In this document: piece after piece, positions 16,902 through 25,176 of the stretch
Numbering within the stretch: position 1 is the stretch's first letter
Layout of the letters: each line of letters opens with the position of its first letter
Assembly: GCF_036499745.1 (NCBI RefSeq)
Contig: NZ_DASYDG010000045.1
Coordinates: 62,001 to 126,000 of the forward strand
Origin: Pinirhizobacter sp036499745
GTDB lineage: Bacteria > Pseudomonadota > Gammaproteobacteria > Xanthomonadales > Rhodanobacteraceae
Reading direction: 5' to 3'
Length of the DNA stretch: 64,000 nt
Notes under the pieces: model-generated
What the model was told of the DNA's origin: nothing
Databases searched by the model: none
Seen by the model: only the letters and a program-made list of their open reading frames with translations
Translations under genes and position numbers: made by a program

Positions 16902-17192
16902 CTACGGGAGACCCCGGATATCCCTCAAATACTCATCCCGGACATCTTCGTCGATTTCCACCGGAACCGAGCTGGCATATAGGCGATCCTGGCCGTCTTT
17001 ACGTGGTCCGGATATCCAGTATTGCTCTCTCGAGCCCATCTCCAGGTAGTTGGCCTTGAAGCCGCGCCCCTTGAGGCTGATGAACTCTAGCGAGCGATAG
17101 CGCAGGGTGCTTCCCGTCTTTGAGAAGGACACGCGGCCGATACTGGCCTGGCCAGTGGATTTGCACTCAATGTACATCACGCGGGACTTCAT
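16902..17192 (-). CDS. Small conserved protein of unknown function (often mislabelled Dxs)
   Basis: About 96 residues from the ATG at 17192; ATGs at 17222 and 17255 are alternatives without better ribosome sites. The pattern MYIECKS...IGRVSFSKTGSTLRYRSLEF...YWISGPRKDGQDRLY...EIDEDVRDEYL is a widespread small bacterial family that databases sometimes call 1-deoxyxylulose-5-phosphate synthase; it is far too short for that and has no thiamine site. True role unknown. It begins 14 bp after the HEPN-like gene stop, so the two are probably co-transcribed. Confidence 0.7.
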   Translation of the reverse strand: MKSRVMYIECKSTGQASIGRVSFSKTGSTLRYRSLEFISLKGRGFKANYLEMGSREQYWISGPRKDGQDRLYASSVPVEIDEDVRDEYLRDIRGLP

Positions 17193-17206
17193 CCTGGCGA
17201 CCCTGC

Positions 17207-17689
17207 TTATGGGATATGACATGGTGCCATGACCTGGTTCCCGGAGGAACTGCATGCGCTGTCGAACGATCGTGTGGCAGCCACTCGCTCAAGAAGAATC
17301 TGCACCCATTGCGGAGCAACGGCGCACTCTTCACGCATGCGCTCGATCTCCGAGGTCCATCGTCCCAGTTCCTCGCGCGAATGGGCGACCTTCAGCACTT
17401 CGTGTACGAGGTCGTTACGGCGTTCGCGGATGCGTTTGAGGCGTCCCAGCCAGCGGCGGAATTCCACCAGCTCGATGTCGCGCCGATCGAAGAGCCCTTG
17501 CGTCAGTTCGTGCAGGATCGCTACCAGGCCGCTGAAGTTCAGGCGGCGAAGTACCGGCCTGGAGGCGACCGGATCGGAAGGGCGAAGGCAGGCCGCGATG
17601 CATGATTCGAGGCTGCCTTCAATGCGTGCGGACAGCACCATGACTTCGCCGACCACGGCGTAGATTTCGTTTTCTTCCATGACTGACAT
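17207..17689 (-). CDS. HEPN-like protein downstream of a hairpin array
   Basis: 160 residues, no exact family recognised. It is predicted all-helical. Residues 91-96 read RNDLVH, the R-N-x3-H form of the Rx4H motif that marks HEPN ribonuclease domains in toxins and defence proteins; an arginine-rich helix (RWLGRLKRIRERR) precedes it. The ATG at 17689 is chosen because GGAG stands 6 nt upstream and the frame further up runs through hairpin DNA. No partner nucleotidyltransferase (MNT antitoxin) lies beside it. HEPN assignment rests on one motif and helical content, so it is tentative. Confidence 0.6.
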   Translation of the reverse strand: MSVMEENEIYAVVGEVMVLSARIEGSLESCIAACLRPSDPVASRPVLRRLNFSGLVAILHELTQGLFDRRDIELVEFRRWLGRLKRIRERRNDLVHEVLKVAHSREELGRWTSEIERMREECAVAPQWVQILLERVAATRSFDSACSSSGNQVMAPCHIP

Positions 17690-17708
17690 CGATACTCCGA
17701 GCGGTGCA

Positions 17709-17961
17709 CCACCCTCGCGATTGAGGGTGGCGGCGTGCCGGGTTCGAAAAACCGCTAAAGCTGAATCGGTCCGGGCAAAGCCCGCACCGGCACGCCGCCA
17801 GAGGCAACGCACGGACGCCGCGAGAACCTCGCGGCGTCCGTCAACTTTAGAAACGGGTTTCGAAGCCCGGTTACCTCGTTCGAGGCAACCGGGCGATAGT
17901 GCCCGCCGCGCCGCTGACAGTCGATAGTAAGCGTCGCAAAGTTCGCCGACACTTACTATCG
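17709..17961 (-). ncRNA. Array of five strong hairpins before the HEPN-like gene (possible structured RNA)
   Basis: The 348-bp gap between the GH92 and HEPN-like genes holds five inverted repeats. H5 (17922-17961) has a 10-bp arm CGATAGTAAG plus 4 inner bp. H4 (17866-17893) has 7+4 bp. H3 (17811-17841) is a perfect 14-bp stem with a 3-nt loop. H2 (17729-17741 with 17787-17799) is a perfect 13-bp stem around an inner CGGGC-AAA-GCCCG hairpin. H1 (17709-17730) has an 8-bp stem. The sequences differ from one another, so this is not a simple repeat. No T-run marks a terminator. A leader RNA, a structured small RNA or a DNA-level site are all possible. Confidence 0.55.
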
Positions 17962-18037
17962 CAGCTTGCTCAATCTGCGATCTGGCCGGCATCCGCGCGG
18001 CGCAGCAACAACCCTCGCTATCGCGCTGGCCTAAACA

Positions 18038-20446
18038 TTACTGCTTGGCCGCCGACATCGATGGCGGTGCATCGTGCGGATCGGCACCCCAGGCTTTGTT
18101 TGGCGTGGGTCCCATCGTGAGCACCAACGTGGCTCCCTCGGCGATGTCTGCATGGCTGAACCACGGCTTGGTCCACGGCTTGCCGTTGAGCGTGGCCGAC
18201 TGGATGTACATGTTCTTCGCCGAGTTGTTGCGCGCATCGATCTCCAGCACCTTGCCATTGCCCAGGTGCAAACGAACCTTGTCGAAGATGGGGCTACCGA
18301 TGATGTAGTCGGGCGTAGAAGGATCTACCGGATAGAAGCCCATCGCGCTCAGCACATACCACGACGATGTGGAACCCTGGTCGTCCATGCCGGGATAGGC
18401 GTAGCCGCTGGCATCGCTGCCGTACAGGTCGCTAAGGATGCGCCGTGTCAGCGCCTGCGTCTTCCAGGGTTCACCGCCCCATGCATACAGGTACGCCGCC
18501 TGCTGGTCTGGCTGGTTGCCCTGCACGTACTGGCCGATGAGGCCGGTACAGTCGCGGCAGATGCCCTTGGCCGTGTACGGCGTGGAGAAGAAGGCGTCGA
18601 GCTTGGCGTTGAAGGCGACGCGACCGCCGAGCAGGTCGATCAAGCCCTGTACGTCGTGCGGCACCAGCCACAGCGTGGACCAGCCGGAGCCTTCCTTCAT
18701 CATGAAGTTGTAATAAGGCTCGCCCGGATCGAAGGGTGAAATCCACTTGCCGTCTTCGGTGCGCCCGCGGAAGAAACCTACCGAGGGATCGAAGGCGCTG
18801 CGGTAGTTCGCGGCGCGCTTCTCGAACATCTGCGCGTCGTCAGTCTTGCCCAGGCGGCGGGCGACGTCGGCCAAAGCGTGGTCGTCCCAGGCATATTCGA
18901 GCGTGGTGGCCACACCCGCCTTGCCTGCCGCATAAGGCGGGCTGGGATTTCCCGGCGGAACGATGTCCGATATCCAGCCGTTCTTCATGTACTCGGCCAG
19001 ATAACCCCGCGGGCCCTTGGGATCGGTCGCATTCTTGCGCAGGTACTCGTAGGCCGCGGCGTAGTCGAAATCGATGCCACGCTGCCAGGCGCCGTCGTAG
19101 AGGAACACCGCATGGTCGCCATGGAAGGACGTATTCATGTACCCGCGTTCGCGCGCGGCGTCGAGCTCGGATTGCATGATGTCCTGCACGACCTTCGGAT
19201 CAAGCAGCATCAGCAAGGTGATCTGGTTGCGGCCGGTATCCCAGAACGGCACGGGGCCATAGCGGTTGTAGCTGGCGATCTGGTCCTGCCCGTGGGCATC
19301 GGTGAAATGCTGGCCCTTGTGCGCCAGCAGACGCGGGCTTGCGAAGGAGTGGTACAGCGTGGAATAGAACAGCATGCGCTGCTTGGGCGTGCCGCCGGTC
19401 ACTTGCACGCGATCGAACAGTTGCGCCCATTCAGAGCGCGCCTGCTCGCGTGCGCGGTCGAAGTTCGCGTCCGTGCCGTCGGCCTTCAGTCGATCTTCGG
19501 CCTCGGCGGCACTGCGGCCATGGGCCACCCGCACCAGTACCTGGTCGCCGGCCTTGGTGTCAAAGGTAACGTACGCGCCAGCATAACTGCCCGATACGGT
19601 GCGCCGATCGGCCTGCACATCGGAGGTACCGAGCAATCCGTGGCTGTGGCCGGCCTCGCCCGGGTTGGCGTGAAAACTGCCGAACTGGGCGAACGGCCGG
19701 GAGAATTCGGCAACGAAATAACGACCGTCGGAATCGCGCTCGGGCCGGGGTCCCGCGGCGGCGACGCCGCGAATGGTGTGGTCGCCCACCACTTCCACAT
19801 CGCCACCCAGGCGACGCAAATTCACCACCACGTTCGAGCGGTGGCTGGCCGGGAAGGTAAAGCGCAACATGCTGCTCCACCGTGTCGCTGTCAGCTCGAC
19901 ACGGGTATGGAACGTGGCCAGGTCCACCGCGTAATAGCCCGGGGAAGCCTTCTCGGTAGCTTTGTCGTAGTACGACGCCTTGTAGTCGGGCGGTACCGTC
20001 CAGTCGCCCACCACGGGTGAGATCATCGGCGCGGCGCGTGCGCCGTAGGTGGCGCCGCCGCCGGTGAAGCCGAACATCGTCGGCTGGCCGTAGAAGTACG
20101 AGGTGTCCACACCCGCGGGGTAACTCAAGTCCGCGTTGACATTGACCGGTGCCGCCTCGGTCGAGCTTTGCGGCAGGCTGGCGCCTGGGGATGTCATGCC
20201 TGAATACAGAAGCTCGCCCGGCGGAGGCGAGTTGCCGATCAGTTCCTGCCGGTCCAGCGGCGCAGTACCCACCAGGGGGTTGGCAAGATCCACCACCGAC
20301 TTCGCCGACGGCTGTAGCTTGGCATCCCTGGCATAGCCAAGATCAAGACTTACCACGGCGGCAATCGCCACGACGGATGCCAGCGCGGCTGGCCAGCCGC
20401 GTTTCAGGGAACGATGGCGGCGAAGGCGTGCCGGGCTTGGGGTCAT
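18038..20446 (-). CDS. GH92-family alpha-mannosidase
   Basis: Exo-alpha-mannosidase of about 802 residues, likely periplasmic. An N-terminal helix (GWPAALASVVAIAAVVSLDLGYA) acts as signal or anchor. The N-terminal beta-sandwich includes NPLVGTA and SPGASLPQSS; the catalytic toroid includes the helical region around RGYMNTSFHGDHAV and LAEYMKNGW, and the C-terminal SWYVLSAMGFYPVDP typical of GH92. The usual GQMSAW loop reads GSTSSW, so it is a divergent member. AGGA lies 8 nt before the ATG. The TonB-dependent receptor upstream on the same strand suggests a mannan or N-glycan uptake locus. Confidence 0.9.
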   Translation of the reverse strand: MTPSPARLRRHRSLKRGWPAALASVVAIAAVVSLDLGYARDAKLQPSAKSVVDLANPLVGTAPLDRQELIGNSPPPGELLYSGMTSPGASLPQSSTEAAPVNVNADLSYPAGVDTSYFYGQPTMFGFTGGGATYGARAAPMISPVVGDWTVPPDYKASYYDKATEKASPGYYAVDLATFHTRVELTATRWSSMLRFTFPASHRSNVVVNLRRLGGDVEVVGDHTIRGVAAAGPRPERDSDGRYFVAEFSRPFAQFGSFHANPGEAGHSHGLLGTSDVQADRRTVSGSYAGAYVTFDTKAGDQVLVRVAHGRSAAEAEDRLKADGTDANFDRAREQARSEWAQLFDRVQVTGGTPKQRMLFYSTLYHSFASPRLLAHKGQHFTDAHGQDQIASYNRYGPVPFWDTGRNQITLLMLLDPKVVQDIMQSELDAARERGYMNTSFHGDHAVFLYDGAWQRGIDFDYAAAYEYLRKNATDPKGPRGYLAEYMKNGWISDIVPPGNPSPPYAAGKAGVATTLEYAWDDHALADVARRLGKTDDAQMFEKRAANYRSAFDPSVGFFRGRTEDGKWISPFDPGEPYYNFMMKEGSGWSTLWLVPHDVQGLIDLLGGRVAFNAKLDAFFSTPYTAKGICRDCTGLIGQYVQGNQPDQQAAYLYAWGGEPWKTQALTRRILSDLYGSDASGYAYPGMDDQGSTSSWYVLSAMGFYPVDPSTPDYIIGSPIFDKVRLHLGNGKVLEIDARNNSAKNMYIQSATLNGKPWTKPWFSHADIAEGATLVLTMGPTPNKAWGADPHDAPPSMSAAKQ

Positions 20447-20483
20447 GATCAGTTCCTGGTTAAAACAAAAAGTACTTCAAGCG

Positions 20484-20511
20484 GCGGGGCCAGGCAGACG
20501 CCTGGCCCCGC
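20484..20511 (-). other. Intercistronic hairpin between the TonB receptor and GH92 genes
   Basis: A perfect 12-bp GC-rich stem (GCGGGGCCAGGC, 4-nt loop, complementary arm) about 10 bp after the receptor stop. Five Ts follow only ~14 nt later on the minus strand, so termination would be partial; it may set the receptor to hydrolase ratio. Confidence 0.65.
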
Positions 20512-20521
20512 TCATCCTTTA

Positions 20522-23500
20522 TCAACCGCCATTTCCGAACTTGTAGGTGAGGCCCACGTAGTACTGGCGCCCGGCATATTCCAGCTCGTACAGACGCGCT
20601 GTGGTGTCGCCGCCCAGATACTGGCGGGCCTTGGACTTGGTCAGGTTGATGATCGACGCGGTCAGCATCAGGTGCTTGTTGAACTCGTAGTCTCCGTTCA
20701 AGTCCAGCTGGTGGTACGGCCGCGTGTAGATCGGAAGACCGGACGCAAGGCCCTGCATGGTCCGGCCCGTCCAGTTGTTGGTGACGCGCAGCAGCAACCC
20801 GTTCTTTTCATAGAACAGAGACACGTTCGCCGCATACTTGGCGCTGCCGATCAGCTCGGACTTGCCCACCTGCGTGTCGCCCAGCGAAACGGGTGTTTCG
20901 TTGGTCTTGTTGAGCGTGTAGTTGGCGATGTAGCCAAAGCCCCAGTCGTAGGTGTGCTGGGTGTAAAGCTCGACACCCTTGGACGTGCCCGAGCGGCCGT
21001 TGGCATTGGTGCTGTACTGAAGGAAATTCTGCTCGGTGCCGGCGACGTCCACGTTGATGTTGTTGACGGTGACGGGGACGACGAAGTTCTTCACCTTTTT
21101 CTGGAACAGGTCCAGGCCGATCACCGATTCAGGCGCGTAGTACCACTCGCCCGCCAGGTCGAACTGGGTGGCCGTGAAAGGCTTCAGGTCCGGGTTGGCG
21201 CCGCTGCCGTACCAGCCCGGCGGAGGCGCACCGAACTGCTTGCGGTCGTTGTAGTAGTCCACCGTGTTGTTGGTGAGGCTACCGAGCTGCGCAAGGTCGG
21301 TGTAGTTGGCGCGAGCCATCGCCTGCGAGCCTGCGGCACGGATCACGAAGTCGTTCGGAAGCGTCCAGGCCACATTGAAGCTTGGCAACAGCTTGTTGTA
21401 CCGCTTGTTGGTGGTGGCGTTGGAGAAGTTCTGGATCACCGACTGTTCGCGCGGCAGGTACTGGAAGTCACCCGGCGCGCACGGCCCGCCGCCGATGTTC
21501 AAGCCGGTGGTCGGGCAGATCAGGATGTTGCCACCGGTATCGTGGTAATACACCGCGTTGTTGGTGGTGATCTCGTCGGCCACGGTGAGGTTCTGCTTCG
21601 TGCTGACAAAACGCAGGCCCACATTGCCGCGCAGGGTGTCGGTCTGGAAGTTCGCCTGTACATAGGCTGCCGCGATCTTTTCCTGGATCGAGGATTTGTC
21701 TTCCGGATGGGCGTAGAGCACCTTGTCGTAGGTGGAGTTGAGGTAGTTGTAGTAGGCCGGGTAATTGATCGCCGGGAAAGTGGCGTCGTTATAGGCCTCG
21801 GTGCTTCCGTCAAGCGAGTTGGGCAGCAGGAACCCCCCGGGCAGCTGGCCGGCATTCGGATCGCAGGTCTGGAACTGAAGCGTGGTGCCCTTGCAGTACC
21901 AGCGCAGTTCATTGTTCTGCTGTTCGGCGTTGCTGTCGCGGTACTTCACGCCAAACTGCAGCGATTGCATCCAGCTGTCGTCGAAGGCCCAGGTGAAGTC
22001 CGCCTGTGCGAAGTTCTGCGAGTTGCTGGTGTTGACCATGTTGGAACCGGTGGAACCAAGATCCACCTGTCCGGCACCGGCCAGCATGTTCTGCAGCACG
22101 TTGGGCGAAGCATTGATGGTTGGCTTGCCGTTGAGCGTCCACGACGCCCCGTTGCTGCCATCCACCCACTGCCCGTTGACGAAGTTGCGCGGCTTGGCGG
22201 CCATGCCCAGTTCCACCGACGGGCCGCCGGTTGCCCAGGTGCGGCCGACGTTGAACGTTCCGCTGAGGTCGCCGCCGTTGTCCCATTCGCCTTCCAGGTT
22301 GAGGGTCTGGGACGTGGCTTTTTCGACCGAGTAGTTGCCGTTGAGCCAAGGAATTTCGGTGGAGCACACGTCCACCGTCTGCCGCTGCGCGCCCGTGACG
22401 GGGTTGGTCGTGGCGTTACAACCCACCCCGGCGGGTGGAAGGACGTAGTTCGCGCCGGTAACGACCGTATGCGAGGGATCGAAGGTAAGGCCGTTGGGAG
22501 CAAGCAGCCTGCCCTGCTGGTCGGAGTAGTTGGCGTTGCTGGGCAGCCCCCACTCGGGTACTTCCAGGGTATTGGTGATCTGGGTCTGTTCGCGCTGGAA
22601 GCGGAAGTAGTTGCCCGTCAGCAGGAAATGGTCGGTGGGTTTGAATTGCAGCGTGACCTGCGCACTCTTGGACTTCAGGTCCAGCTGGTTCCGGCTGGTG
22701 GAGAACTGCTGCGGCATCCAATAACCCGAATAACCGTTGCCGGCCTGGTCGACCACGCCGCCACCGGGCCACAGAGCGAGATTCGGTGCCACATCGGCGC
22801 CATACGGCTGGCCGTGCACATTCGTCGGCTGATGGGTACATGTTGCATGGTCGACGCAGTCGTTGTCCCACCACTGCCAGCTGGAGGCATTGGCCGTGTA
22901 ATCGATGTCCCGGCGCTTCAGGTAGGTGCCTGCGACCAGTACACCGAAGGTTTCGTCCTTGTTCTTCCAGGACCACAGCGCCGATGCCTGGGGGTCCTTC
23001 TTGCTGCTGTTGTCCGAACCTGTGCCGTTGAAGGAAATGAAGCCGTCATTGGCCGCCATTTCCAGCGGACGGCGCGTGTGCAGGTCGACGTTGCCGCCGA
23101 TGCCACCTTCGTCCAGGCGCGCTTCCAGGCTCTTATAGAGCTTGATGTCCGAGAACATGTTGGCCGGTATCAACGTGTAGTTGAACGAGCGCGTGAGACC
23201 GGCCGAGGTATCGGCCGAGGCCACGTAGTTGCCGTTCAGTTCGGTCAGCGTGAGTTCGGGCGCGAGGCCACGGATGCTGACTGTCTTGCCCTCGCCCGAC
23301 TCGCGGGTGATGACCACGCCCGGCACATGCGCCAAGGCGTCGGCGATATTCTTCGCGGGAAACTGCGAGATGTTCTGCGCGTTGATAACCTCCACGATGG
23401 AGTTGGAATCACGCTTGTCCTGCATGTTCTGGTCGACCGACTGACGGAAGCTGGTGACAACGACCGTTTGCAGGTCCGTGACATCGCCTTTCTTCCCCTT

Positions 23501-23683
23501 GTCCTGCTTCTTTACCACCGCGCTATCCGACGCTGGCGGCGGCGGTGTCGACGAAGAGGCAGCAGGCGCAGTCGTCTGCGCAAAGGCAATGGCGGGCATC
23601 CCCATGCCGCCAAATGACAAGCTCGCCAGGGCGAGCGCGGTATACATCGACTTGCGCTGAAACTTATGCGGCAAATGAGTCAT
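20522..23683 (-). CDS. TonB-dependent outer-membrane receptor
   Basis: 1053 residues. A signal peptide (SMYTALALASLSFGGMGMPAIAFAQ) is followed by a Pro/Ser linker, a TonB-box-like segment (DLQTVVVTSFRQ), the plug (about 75-200: VINAQNISQFPAKNIADALA, VSIRGLAPELTLTELNG, DEGGIGGNVDLHTRRPL) and a large 22-strand-type barrel. It belongs to the big Xanthomonadales/Caulobacter carbohydrate receptor group (TIGR01782-like). The barrel ends YYVGLTYKFGNGG, with the terminal aromatic strand slightly extended. With GH92 downstream it probably imports mannose-containing oligosaccharides. Confidence 0.92.
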   Translation of the reverse strand: MTHLPHKFQRKSMYTALALASLSFGGMGMPAIAFAQTTAPAASSSTPPPPASDSAVVKKQDKGKKGDVTDLQTVVVTSFRQSVDQNMQDKRDSNSIVEVINAQNISQFPAKNIADALAHVPGVVITRESGEGKTVSIRGLAPELTLTELNGNYVASADTSAGLTRSFNYTLIPANMFSDIKLYKSLEARLDEGGIGGNVDLHTRRPLEMAANDGFISFNGTGSDNSSKKDPQASALWSWKNKDETFGVLVAGTYLKRRDIDYTANASSWQWWDNDCVDHATCTHQPTNVHGQPYGADVAPNLALWPGGGVVDQAGNGYSGYWMPQQFSTSRNQLDLKSKSAQVTLQFKPTDHFLLTGNYFRFQREQTQITNTLEVPEWGLPSNANYSDQQGRLLAPNGLTFDPSHTVVTGANYVLPPAGVGCNATTNPVTGAQRQTVDVCSTEIPWLNGNYSVEKATSQTLNLEGEWDNGGDLSGTFNVGRTWATGGPSVELGMAAKPRNFVNGQWVDGSNGASWTLNGKPTINASPNVLQNMLAGAGQVDLGSTGSNMVNTSNSQNFAQADFTWAFDDSWMQSLQFGVKYRDSNAEQQNNELRWYCKGTTLQFQTCDPNAGQLPGGFLLPNSLDGSTEAYNDATFPAINYPAYYNYLNSTYDKVLYAHPEDKSSIQEKIAAAYVQANFQTDTLRGNVGLRFVSTKQNLTVADEITTNNAVYYHDTGGNILICPTTGLNIGGGPCAPGDFQYLPREQSVIQNFSNATTNKRYNKLLPSFNVAWTLPNDFVIRAAGSQAMARANYTDLAQLGSLTNNTVDYYNDRKQFGAPPPGWYGSGANPDLKPFTATQFDLAGEWYYAPESVIGLDLFQKKVKNFVVPVTVNNINVDVAGTEQNFLQYSTNANGRSGTSKGVELYTQHTYDWGFGYIANYTLNKTNETPVSLGDTQVGKSELIGSAKYAANVSLFYEKNGLLLRVTNNWTGRTMQGLASGLPIYTRPYHQLDLNGDYEFNKHLMLTASIINLTKSKARQYLGGDTTARLYELEYAGRQYYVGLTYKFGNGG

Positions 23684-23795
23684 TTCGTGATTCCCTACTT
23701 GTATGCGCCTTCTGGAGTTGGCGCAGATATCCCCGTTTAATCACGTACTGCGGATGGACGATTTATGGCCTCAAGGATTCTTCCCTCCTCTCAAC

Positions 23796-23809
23796 TTGGA
23801 TCGATCAAA
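23796..23809. promoter_or_regulatory. Palindromic operator-like site 1
   Basis: TTGGATCGATCAAA, a 14-bp palindrome of form TT-N-GATCGATC-N-AA about 115 bp upstream of the receptor start. The symmetry suggests a dimeric regulator such as a LacI-type sugar repressor; the regulator is not in the window. Confidence 0.4.
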
Positions 23810-24020
23810 AAAATTCTGATATCCAACGGCATTCGGCTCACCAACTGTGGATGCTTCAAGTCCCCGGGGATGCCGCGGCGGCACCGCCATTTTCATCGAT
23901 CTGCCTACGAAAAGCGGCGATATCCCGTGCGACGCCTGAGGCGCGCGTCCAAAGCCCTCCCGCCCTGTCCACCTTATTCAGATCCCTCGCAGCCCTGGCA
24001 TCACCCTGACCATCGATGAT

Positions 24021-24034
24021 TTGGATCGGTCTAA
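24021..24034. promoter_or_regulatory. Palindromic operator-like site 2
   Basis: TTGGATCGGTCTAA matches site 1 at 11 of 14 positions, preserving TT-N-GATC-GRTC-N-AA, 225 bp away. Two related sites could bind one regulator and loop the DNA. Confidence 0.35.
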
Positions 24035-24240
24035 ACCCTACCGAGCCAGATTAAGACGCCGAAATCGCAAGGTGTCACGCTGCAATGCAAAAAAGCAGCG
24101 CCCGCCCCATGATTTCCAGCACGGCCACCCTTCACATTCAAGCCCGGGCCACCCGGCTAATCGACGGCAATGCCGATAGCATCTCCCCGGACCGCCCGTG
24201 GCATATTCCCCCACCACGAATTCCAGAAGGAACCGCGCAA

Positions 24241-25149
24241 GTGACCGAAAAGAGAGTGCGTTTCGATTTCGACGTGGCGTTTTCAAACGGGGGCGGCATC
24301 CAGGGCCAGGATTTCCGCCTGGATATCGATGGCGACGATATCGACGACGATGCCCTGGCCGCGTACATCATCCGCGACCTTCGCCTGTTGATGGTGGGCG
24401 GCGTGAAAATCCTGAACAAGACCATCATCGCCGAGCAGCACAAGCGCACGACGGCGGTTAAAGATACCGTGCCCGGCGAAGCAACGGCGATATTCGACCT
24501 CAGCCACGTGATCGAATCCGGCATGATCACCTACAAGGGACTGCCTGCCCCGCTGGTCTGCGATTACCTTTCGCGGGAAAACTCCCGGGCGCATTACGCT
24601 GAAGGCACGACGTTCGTTATCGATCGTATCGAGATGGTGGGCAATACCGGCACGTACATCGACTCTCCCTTCCATCGCTACGCCGATGGTTGCGACCTGG
24701 CCGGCCTTTCCCTGGAACAGATTTCCGGCGTACCGGCGGTGGTGGTACGCGTGGCCGGCGCCAGCGGACGCGCAGTCGAGTGGACGGAATTCGCCGCTTC
24801 CGATATCAAGGGCAAGGCCGTGCTGGTGCACACCGGATGGGATCGCCACTGGCGTACCGATGCCTATTTCGAAGGGCATCCCTTCCTGACCGAAAAGGCC
24901 GCCAGCTACCTGCGCGACCAGGGTGCACGGCTGGTGGGCATCGATTCGCTCAACATAGACGATACCTCCGGTGGTACGCGGCCGGTGCATACGATCCTGC
25001 TGGGCGCCGGCATCCCGATCGTCGAGCACCTCACGGGGCTCGGGCAGCTTCCAGTTGAAGGTATTCGTTTTTCGGCCGTACCTCCCAAGGTAAGCCGGAT
25101 GGGCACGTTCCCCGTTCGCGCCCACGCCTGGGTGGACACCACGGCCTGA
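24241..25149 (+). CDS. Two-domain cyclase-family (kynurenine formamidase-like) protein
   Basis: 302 residues from a GTG at 24241 (AGAAGG ~10 nt upstream). Residues 1-75 (RFDFDVAFSNGGGIQGQDF ... LLMVGGVKILNKTIIAEQHKR) form a separate small domain. The rest is a cyclase/formamidase fold (FDLSHVIESGMITYKG ... HTILLGAGIPIVEHLTGL). The family's metal-binding motif HxGTHxDxPxH reads NTGTYIDSPFH here, so two of the three histidines are Asn and Tyr. It may bind metal differently or not at all. A LysR regulator and an MFS transporter are next, suggesting metabolism or export of a small aromatic or amide compound. Confidence 0.8.
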   Translation: MTEKRVRFDFDVAFSNGGGIQGQDFRLDIDGDDIDDDALAAYIIRDLRLLMVGGVKILNKTIIAEQHKRTTAVKDTVPGEATAIFDLSHVIESGMITYKGLPAPLVCDYLSRENSRAHYAEGTTFVIDRIEMVGNTGTYIDSPFHRYADGCDLAGLSLEQISGVPAVVVRVAGASGRAVEWTEFAASDIKGKAVLVHTGWDRHWRTDAYFEGHPFLTEKAASYLRDQGARLVGIDSLNIDDTSGGTRPVHTILLGAGIPIVEHLTGLGQLPVEGIRFSAVPPKVSRMGTFPVRAHAWVDTTA

Positions 25150-25176
25150 CACCAACCGGAAGTACGGTCGCCGCGG

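Larger units (their letters stand above)
23684..24240. other. Divergent regulatory region between the TonB receptor and the cyclase gene
   Basis: 557 bp with no convincing gene. A possible 84-residue ORF here has biased composition, no ribosome site and no recognisable domain. The region has AT-rich patches and two copies of a palindromic TTNGATCGRTCNAA-type site (separate entries). Clear -10/-35 pairs could not be assigned. Confidence 0.6.

Noticed and set aside
17738..17756. A T-loop-like GGTTCGAA suggesting a tRNA fragment or attachment site
   Set aside because: The flanking bases do not pair as a T-arm and the stretch does not match the tRNA-Leu 3' end; it falls inside hairpin H2.
17709..17961. 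Hairpin array as integron attC sites or a retron RNA
   Set aside because: No conserved GTTRRRY core boxes at matching positions and no integron integrase; no reverse transcriptase gene nearby.
17690..17992. Upstream extension of the HEPN-like ORF to 17992
   Set aside because: The extension reads through the hairpin array, has biased composition and no ribosome site; GGAG before 17689 fits better.
20414..23617. A 1067-codon open frame on the strand opposite the TonB-dependent receptor
   Set aside because: High-GC codon use leaves long open frames antisense to real genes. The protein has no domain pattern, while the opposite strand encodes a textbook receptor with signal peptide and ribosome site.
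23765..24019. An 84-codon open frame in the receptor/cyclase gap
   Set aside because: No ribosome site, no domain, and a composition rich in Arg, Pro and Ser typical of non-coding high-GC DNA; it also covers a palindromic site.
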